From CAYJNO01 sp964371715 (GTDB taxonomy: Bacteria > Bacillota_I > Bacilli_A > Erysipelotrichales > Erysipelotrichaceae): a DNA stretch of 12,044 nt. The stretch lies in assembly GCA_964371715.1 (NCBI GenBank), contig CAYJNO010000043.1:1-12044 (forward strand), read 5' to 3'. The stretch's first letter is position 1. Each line of letters begins with the position of its first letter. A program made the translations under genes and the position numbers. Positions 7,727 to 12,044 of this stretch are shown in pieces. The notes beneath the pieces were generated by a model. The model was given only the letters and a program-made list of their open reading frames with translations, made no database searches and had not been told where the DNA came from.

Positions 7727-9160
7727 ATGAATTATGATGTTACAATTGGAATTGAAATACACTTAGAATTAAAAACAAAAACAAAAATGTTTTCAAGTGC
7801 TCCATGTACATTTGCAAATACAGCAAATAGTGCATGTACGGTAGTTGATATTGCTCATCCTGGAACTTTACCAGTGGTAAATAAAGAAGCAGTGAAAAAA
7901 GCTATTCAAGCATGCTTAGCATTAAATTTAGAAATAGATAATGTTATTAAGTTTGATAGAAAAAATTATTATTATAGTGATCTTCCTAAAGGGTACCAAA
8001 TTACTCAACAATTTTATCCAATAGGAAAAAATGGATATATGATTTTTGATGTTGATGGTGAAGAAAAACAAGTTGGTATTGAAAGAATCCATATGGAAGA
8101 AGATACTGCGAAACAATATCATTTAGAAAATGAAACTTTAATCGACTTTAATCGAGCTGGGACACCTTTAATTGAAATAGTATCTAAACCTGATATGACT
8201 TGTGCAAAGGAAGCAAGATTATACTTAGAAAATCTAAGAAGAATTCTGCTATTTATCGATGTAAGTGATGCTAAAATGGAAGAAGGTTCAATGAGATGTG
8301 ATGTTAATATATCGTTGAAGCCAAAAGGAAGTAAAAGACTAGGAACAAAAGTTGAAATCAAAAATTTAAATTCTACAGCAAATGTTGAAAAAGCAATTGA
8401 ATATGAAATTATAAGACAAAGTGAATTATTAAGTAATAATGAAGAAATTACTCAATCAACTAGAAGATATGATGAAGGATCGAAGACAACTATCTTAATG
8501 AGAAAAAAAGAAGGCACAGTTGATTATAAATTTTTTCCTGAACCAAATATACCTCCAATAAAAATTGATGATATATGGTTGAAAAATATTATTGATACAT
8601 TACCAAAACTTCCAAAACAAGTAGCATCAGAGTATAAAATAAAATATGAAATGACAAATAAGGAAATTGAATATTTATTAGACAATCAAAATGTAGCAAA
8701 ATACTTCGAACAAGTAGCAATGTTAGGAAGAAATTACAAAGTTTACTTTAATTTTATAACATCAGAATTAATGAGTTTATTAAATAAATCAAACCAGAGT
8801 TTTACTGAAACAAAAATTACACCAACAAATTTATTTGAACTATTAGAGTTTATTGATAATAAAGTAATTTCTAATAAGCAAGCTAAAGAAGTATTAGAGG
8901 TAATGCTTGATGGAACTAAAGCTAATACTATAATTGAAGAAAAAGGATTAAAGCAAAATAGTGATGATAATGAGATAAGAAAATTAGTAATTCAGGCTAT
9001 TGAAACAAATCCAACATCAGTTAATGATTATCATAATGGAAAAGATAGAGCTTTAGGATTTATTGTAGGTCAAGTTATGAAATTATCAAAAGGTCAAGCA
9101 AACCCAGGAATGACTAGTGAAATAGTTAAGGATGAATTTATTAAAAGAAAAGAGGATTAG
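7727..9160 (+). CDS. gatB: Glu/Asp-tRNA amidotransferase subunit B
   Basis: GatB binds the misacylated tRNA, phosphorylates the Glu or Asp side chain with ATP and accepts ammonia from GatA. The 477 residues match the family length. Motifs in order: GIEIHLELKT (8-17), PGTLPVVNKEAV (45-56), FDRKNYYYSDLPKGYQ (76-91), HMEEDTAK (122-129), DFNRAGTPLIEIVSKPD (140-156), KMEEGSMRCDVNIS (183-196), FFPEPN (269-274), then the tRNA-binding helical and YqeY-like tail (about 300-477) with KGQANP (455-460). The Cys pairs that bind zinc in some GatB proteins are not conserved, as in S. aureus and B. subtilis. The usual YPD of the active-site motif reads YSD. The stop abuts the ATG of the next gene. Confidence 0.97.
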   Translation: MNYDVTIGIEIHLELKTKTKMFSSAPCTFANTANSACTVVDIAHPGTLPVVNKEAVKKAIQACLALNLEIDNVIKFDRKNYYYSDLPKGYQITQQFYPIGKNGYMIFDVDGEEKQVGIERIHMEEDTAKQYHLENETLIDFNRAGTPLIEIVSKPDMTCAKEARLYLENLRRILLFIDVSDAKMEEGSMRCDVNISLKPKGSKRLGTKVEIKNLNSTANVEKAIEYEIIRQSELLSNNEEITQSTRRYDEGSKTTILMRKKEGTVDYKFFPEPNIPPIKIDDIWLKNIIDTLPKLPKQVASEYKIKYEMTNKEIEYLLDNQNVAKYFEQVAMLGRNYKVYFNFITSELMSLLNKSNQSFTETKITPTNLFELLEFIDNKVISNKQAKEVLEVMLDGTKANTIIEEKGLKQNSDDNEIRKLVIQAIETNPTSVNDYHNGKDRALGFIVGQVMKLSKGQANPGMTSEIVKDEFIKRKED

Positions 9161-9949
9161 ATGGAAAATATTATTATTGCGTTTATATTTACTACTATTG
9201 CTGGGCTTGCCACTTTTATTGGTGGATTGAGTGTAATATTTGTAAAAAAACAAAATACTAAATTTTTATCATTTGCTCTTGGATTATCTGCAGGTGTAAT
9301 GTTGTATGTTTCGATGATTGAAATATTCTATAAAGCATTAGATTCATTATCATTAATGTATGATGATAAAACAGCAATGGCTTACACTGTAATAGCATTC
9401 TTTAGTGGAATGCTAATTATCGCAATTATAGATAACCTTATTCCAAGTGATATAAATCCACATCATATGCATGACAGTAATACAAATTCAAAAAACAGTA
9501 AATTATTGAAGATGGGATTGTTTACAGCCCTAGCAATCTCAATTCATAATTTCCCTGAAGGAATTGCAACGTTTATTGTAACACTGCAAGATCCAACACT
9601 TGCAGTATCAATTGTATTTGCAATTGCAATACATAATATACCTGAAGGAATTGCTGTTGCACTTCCAATTTATCAAGCAACAGGAAATCGTAAAAAAGCA
9701 CTATGGTATACATTTTTATCTGGGCTTAGTGAGCCAATAGGTGCACTACTTGCATTTTTTGTGTTAATGCCTTTTTTAAATGATTTTATATTTGGTATTT
9801 TATTTGCTTCTGTCGCAGGTATAATGGTTTACATTGCATTAGATGAGTTATTACCTGCAGCAGAGGAGTATGGTCATCACCACCACACTATTATAGGAGT
9901 TGTTACTGGTATGATGATTATGGCTATCAGTTTAATCCTATTTTTATAA
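9161..9949 (+). CDS. ZIP-family divalent metal transporter, ZupT-like
   Basis: ZIP proteins carry Zn2+ and often Fe2+ or Mn2+ across the membrane into the cytoplasm. The 262-residue product is almost entirely hydrophobic, with about eight membrane segments, a length close to E. coli ZupT. Diagnostic metal-site motifs are HNFPEG (129-134) in segment 4 and HNIPEG (158-163) in segment 5, followed by EPIGALLA (191-198). Loop histidines (PHHMHD at 100-105, HHHH at 239-242) fit metal handling. The ATG directly abuts the gatB stop (TAG then ATG), with AGAGG at 9151-9155, so it is translated from the gatCAB message. I see no obvious Zur-type operator. The family is secure; the metal preference cannot be told from sequence alone. 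Confidence 0.93.
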   Translation: MENIIIAFIFTTIAGLATFIGGLSVIFVKKQNTKFLSFALGLSAGVMLYVSMIEIFYKALDSLSLMYDDKTAMAYTVIAFFSGMLIIAIIDNLIPSDINPHHMHDSNTNSKNSKLLKMGLFTALAISIHNFPEGIATFIVTLQDPTLAVSIVFAIAIHNIPEGIAVALPIYQATGNRKKALWYTFLSGLSEPIGALLAFFVLMPFLNDFIFGILFASVAGIMVYIALDELLPAAEEYGHHHHTIIGVVTGMMIMAISLILFL

Positions 9950-9975
9950 ATTAACTTTAAAAATTTAATAAAAAT

Positions 9976-9984
9976 TGGTAAAAT
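9976..9984 (+). promoter_or_regulatory. Possible extended -10 promoter before the membrane-protein gene
   Basis: TGG followed by TAAAAT (9979-9984) resembles an extended -10, in the 55-bp gap after the ZIP gene. No clear -35 is present, and such strings are common in AT-rich DNA. No terminator is visible after the ZIP gene, so read-through from upstream is equally possible. Confidence 0.35.
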
Positions 9985-10004
9985 ATAAAAGTTAGGAGAA
10001 TTTT

Positions 10005-10715
10005 ATGTCTAAAAAAGTAGAAGAAAATAAAAATATAGATAAAGAAAAAAATAAAAAATCAATAAAAGGAATGCCTAAAAAGAAAATGAGTCCTGCAAAA
10101 ATATTTTTAATTGTTGGTATATGTCTAATTACTATACCGCTATTAATATTGGGATACTTATTAATAAGTGCTTCTTTAACAGAAGGTCCAATTTTAGCAG
10201 ATAGATTTGAAAATGATTTAAACCCAGCAATTACTAGTAATGATATTACTGAAGTACAAGATACAGTTTCTAAATTATCTAATGTAGAATCAGTAGAAGT
10301 GAATCTACAGACAGCAACATTTAAAGTAAACGTTGATGTAAAAGATTCATTATCGACAGAAGAAATAGGTGATATAGCTGTTGTAGTATATGAAGAAGTT
10401 ATTAAATTATTACCAATAAATACATACTTTAAAGCAACTGATACAAAAAAAATGTATGATTTAGAAATAAATATATATAATTCATTAGAGAAAAAGGAAG
10501 ATGATGATTTTATATTTTATGTATTAAATCAATCATCAAATATGGACGTATCAAATATCCAGCTAGTATCAGATCCTTTAAATCCTGAATTAGCTGAAGC
10601 TTTAGTTAAAAATGTGCAAGATAGACTAAACCCAACATCAACTCCAGAAAGTAACTTAAATGTTGGTGGACCTGATGTTGAAGAAACACCAATTGCTGAA
10701 GAAGGAGTAGAATAA
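10005..10715 (+). CDS. Single-pass membrane protein of unknown function
   Basis: I do not recognise this 236-residue protein. It starts with a Lys-rich cytoplasmic segment (1-32) and has one strong membrane segment (about 33-56), with no lipobox and no clear signal-peptidase site, so a type II orientation with an outer C-terminus is likely. The outer part (about 60-200) alternates predicted strands and helices (VESVEVNLQTATFKVNVDV at 93-111, then EEIGDIAVVVYEEVIKLL, then YDLEINIYN), suggesting a small folded alpha/beta domain. It ends in a Pro/Thr/Glu/Asn-rich tail (209-236). AGGAG (9994-9998) precedes the ATG by 6 bases, and a terminator overlaps the stop. It lies between the ZIP and rRNA methyltransferase genes, which gives no functional clue. 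It is a real gene judging by its ribosome binding site, codon use and terminator. Confidence 0.85.
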   Translation: MSKKVEENKNIDKEKNKKSIKGMPKKKMSPAKIFLIVGICLITIPLLILGYLLISASLTEGPILADRFENDLNPAITSNDITEVQDTVSKLSNVESVEVNLQTATFKVNVDVKDSLSTEEIGDIAVVVYEEVIKLLPINTYFKATDTKKMYDLEINIYNSLEKKEDDDFIFYVLNQSSNMDVSNIQLVSDPLNPELAEALVKNVQDRLNPTSTPESNLNVGGPDVEETPIAEEGVE

Positions 10716-10739
10716 CTTTGGTTTATACCAAAGTTTTTT
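10714..10739 (+). terminator. Rho-independent terminator after the membrane-protein gene
   Basis: A 9-bp perfect stem (10714-10722 with 10727-10735, arms AACTTTGGT and ACCAAAGTT) closes a TTAT loop and ends in six T bases (10734-10739). It begins in the stop codon of the upstream gene and ends 5 bases before the ATG of the next. There is no matching T tract for the minus strand, so it acts on + strand transcription only. Confidence 0.88.
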
Positions 10740-10744
10740 AAATT

Positions 10745-12044
10745 ATGAAGAAGAATGAAATAATTAGAGTTAAATGTAATCATTTAACTGCAGATGGTTA
10801 TGGCAAATGTAATATTGATGATTATATAATATTTGTAAAAGGATTATTAGTTAATGAAATAGCAGAAATAATTATTCTTAAAATAAAAAATAATATTGTT
10901 TTTGGGAAGATAAAGAATATTATTGTTAAAAGTCCCGCAAGAAATGAAGAAATATGTTCAGTATATGGTAAATGTGGTGGATGTAATTTGCAACATTTGA
11001 AGTATGATGAACAATTAAAATTAAAATCAAGAAAAGTAAAAGATTTACTAAAGCAAATTGCAAATATAGAATTAGATGTAGAAAAGACAATTGAATCGCC
11101 ACAAAATACACAATATAGAAATAAAGTTCAAATTCCATGTAAGCAAAATAGAAATTTTGAAATGGGATTTTATAGATTAAATTCAAATGATATAGTTTCT
11201 TTTGAGAATTGTATTGTACAAACTACAATTTCAAATAAACTTTATCATTACTTAAAGAAAGAAATAGCAGATTTTGGTTTAGAAAATACATTTAAACATG
11301 TTCTTATAAAACATGCAATAAATAGTGATGAATTAATGATTGTATTTGTTAGTAAAACAGATGTAAGAAAAAACATAGCAGATTTTATAAATAGAATAAT
11401 AAATGACTTTAAAATTGATTCTATAATTTTAAATGTGAATTCTTTAAATAATAATGTTATACTTGGTAGACAAGATTATCTTATTTATGGAAAAGATAAA
11501 ATTCAAGATATATTAGGTGATTATAAATTTAATATTTCAGCTAAATCATTTTATCAAATAAACCCATATCAAACAGTAAATCTATACAATGAAATAATAA
11601 ACATTGCTGAATTAAATAAAAATGATGTAGTTGTTGATTTATATTCAGGTGTTGGTACAATATCGACATGGATAGCAAAATATGTTAATAGAGTTATTGC
11701 AGTAGAGATTGTTAAAGAAGCAGTAGAAGATGCAAAAGAAAATGCAATTAACAATAATATAAGTAATATAGAATTTATAAATGAGGACGCATCAATAGCT
11801 GTAAAAAACATACACGAAAATTATAGTAATATTACAAGTGTTATTGTTGATCCACCTCGTAAAGGACTAACAAAAGATGGAATTGAAACTATAGTTAATA
11901 TCAATCCTAAAACAATAGTATATGTTTCTTGTAATCCAGCAACAATGGCTAGAGATATAAAAATTTTTGATGAATATAATTTTAAACTTGATAAGCTAAA
12001 GGTTTTTGATATGTTCCCACACACAGATCATGTTGAAACAGTAG
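10745..12044 (+). CDS. rlmCD: 23S rRNA (uracil-5-)-methyltransferase, RlmCD/TrmA family (3' end cut)
   Basis: This SAM-dependent enzyme adds a methyl group to C5 of uridines; the B. subtilis homologue RlmCD (YefA) modifies U747 and U1939 of 23S rRNA. The 433 visible residues show the 4Fe-4S cysteines Cys71, Cys77, Cys80 (CSVYGKCGGC) and Cys156, the SAM-site motifs YQIN (270-273) and DLYSGVGT (298-305), DPPRKG (369-374), the catalytic nucleophile Cys396 in VSCNPATMARD and the FPHTDHVETV end motif with the likely base Glu431. By family length only about 10-25 residues lie beyond the window. The N-terminal TRAM-like region (1-60) is recognisable but diverged. The ATG is 5 bases after a terminator, has no Shine-Dalgarno sequence, and follows an in-frame TAA at 10739-10741 with one codon between. 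RlmCD specificity is inferred from gene order; another m5U target is possible. Confidence 0.93.
   Translation, partial: MKKNEIIRVKCNHLTADGYGKCNIDDYIIFVKGLLVNEIAEIIILKIKNNIVFGKIKNIIVKSPARNEEICSVYGKCGGCNLQHLKYDEQLKLKSRKVKDLLKQIANIELDVEKTIESPQNTQYRNKVQIPCKQNRNFEMGFYRLNSNDIVSFENCIVQTTISNKLYHYLKKEIADFGLENTFKHVLIKHAINSDELMIVFVSKTDVRKNIADFINRIINDFKIDSIILNVNSLNNNVILGRQDYLIYGKDKIQDILGDYKFNISAKSFYQINPYQTVNLYNEIINIAELNKNDVVVDLYSGVGTISTWIAKYVNRVIAVEIVKEAVEDAKENAINNNISNIEFINEDASIAVKNIHENYSNITSVIVDPPRKGLTKDGIETIVNINPKTIVYVSCNPATMARDIKIFDEYNFKLDKLKVFDMFPHTDHVETV

Noticed and set aside
7928..8361. Minus-strand reading frames opposite gatB
   Set aside because: They overlap conserved GatB catalytic motifs and lack translation signals.
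10926..12024. Minus-strand reading frames in the last 1.1 kb (10926-11186, 11569-11811, 11821-12024)
   Set aside because: The + strand here holds an uninterrupted frame with all RlmCD/TrmA motifs; the minus frames are its shadows.
1..12044. A new defence, toxin-antitoxin or mobile system
   Set aside because: Every coding stretch except the 236-residue membrane protein belongs to a known housekeeping or transport family. No transposase, integrase, direct-repeat array, terminal inverted repeats or change in base composition is seen.

Overview
The window is a very AT-rich stretch of a low-GC Gram-positive chromosome (Bacillota, Bacilli or a Mollicutes-related lineage). This is inferred from strong AAGGAGG-type ribosome binding sites, the cdaA-cdaR-glmM cluster, the zinc-less Firmicutes type of GatB, and the ligA-gatCAB-...-rlmCD gene order seen in Bacillus subtilis. 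All genes read with the standard code: Trp is TGG and no frame carries TGA. None of the nine complete genes stops with TGA either. A GlmM with all its active-site motifs suggests, but does not prove, a peptidoglycan-making cell.

Layout, all on the + strand. Bases 1-20 look like the 3' end of a 5S rRNA, followed by its terminator (24-48). An extended -10 promoter (70-78) then starts a tightly packed run: cdaA (101-1339, diadenylate cyclase with an unusual ~150-residue charged tail), cdaR (1341-2717, YbbR-domain regulator of CdaA) and glmM (2719-4056, phosphoglucosamine mutase). A perfect AT-rich hairpin (4051-4082) separates this block from ligA (4095-6071, NAD-dependent DNA ligase), gatC (6083-6367), gatA (6367-7725), gatB (7727-9160) and a ZIP metal transporter (9161-9949). 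After a 55-bp gap with a possible promoter comes an unrecognised single-pass membrane protein (10005-10715) with a clear terminator. The last gene (10745 to the window edge, open at its 3' end) is a 23S rRNA m5U methyltransferase of the RlmCD/TrmA family.

How the genes work together: CdaA makes c-di-AMP, CdaR tunes it from outside the membrane, and GlmM makes glucosamine-1-phosphate for UDP-GlcNAc and can bind and inhibit CdaA in studied Bacillota. LigA seals DNA nicks. GatCAB converts misacylated Glu-tRNA(Gln) and/or Asp-tRNA(Asn) to the amidated forms. The final gene modifies 23S rRNA. This is core housekeeping DNA; I see no mobile element, CRISPR array, tRNA or phage gene, and no convincing new system. 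No stretch over 300 bases lacks a gene. Four starts (cdaR, glmM, ligA, gatB) are placed downstream of the longest possible reading frame because the ribosome binding site and family alignment demand it.
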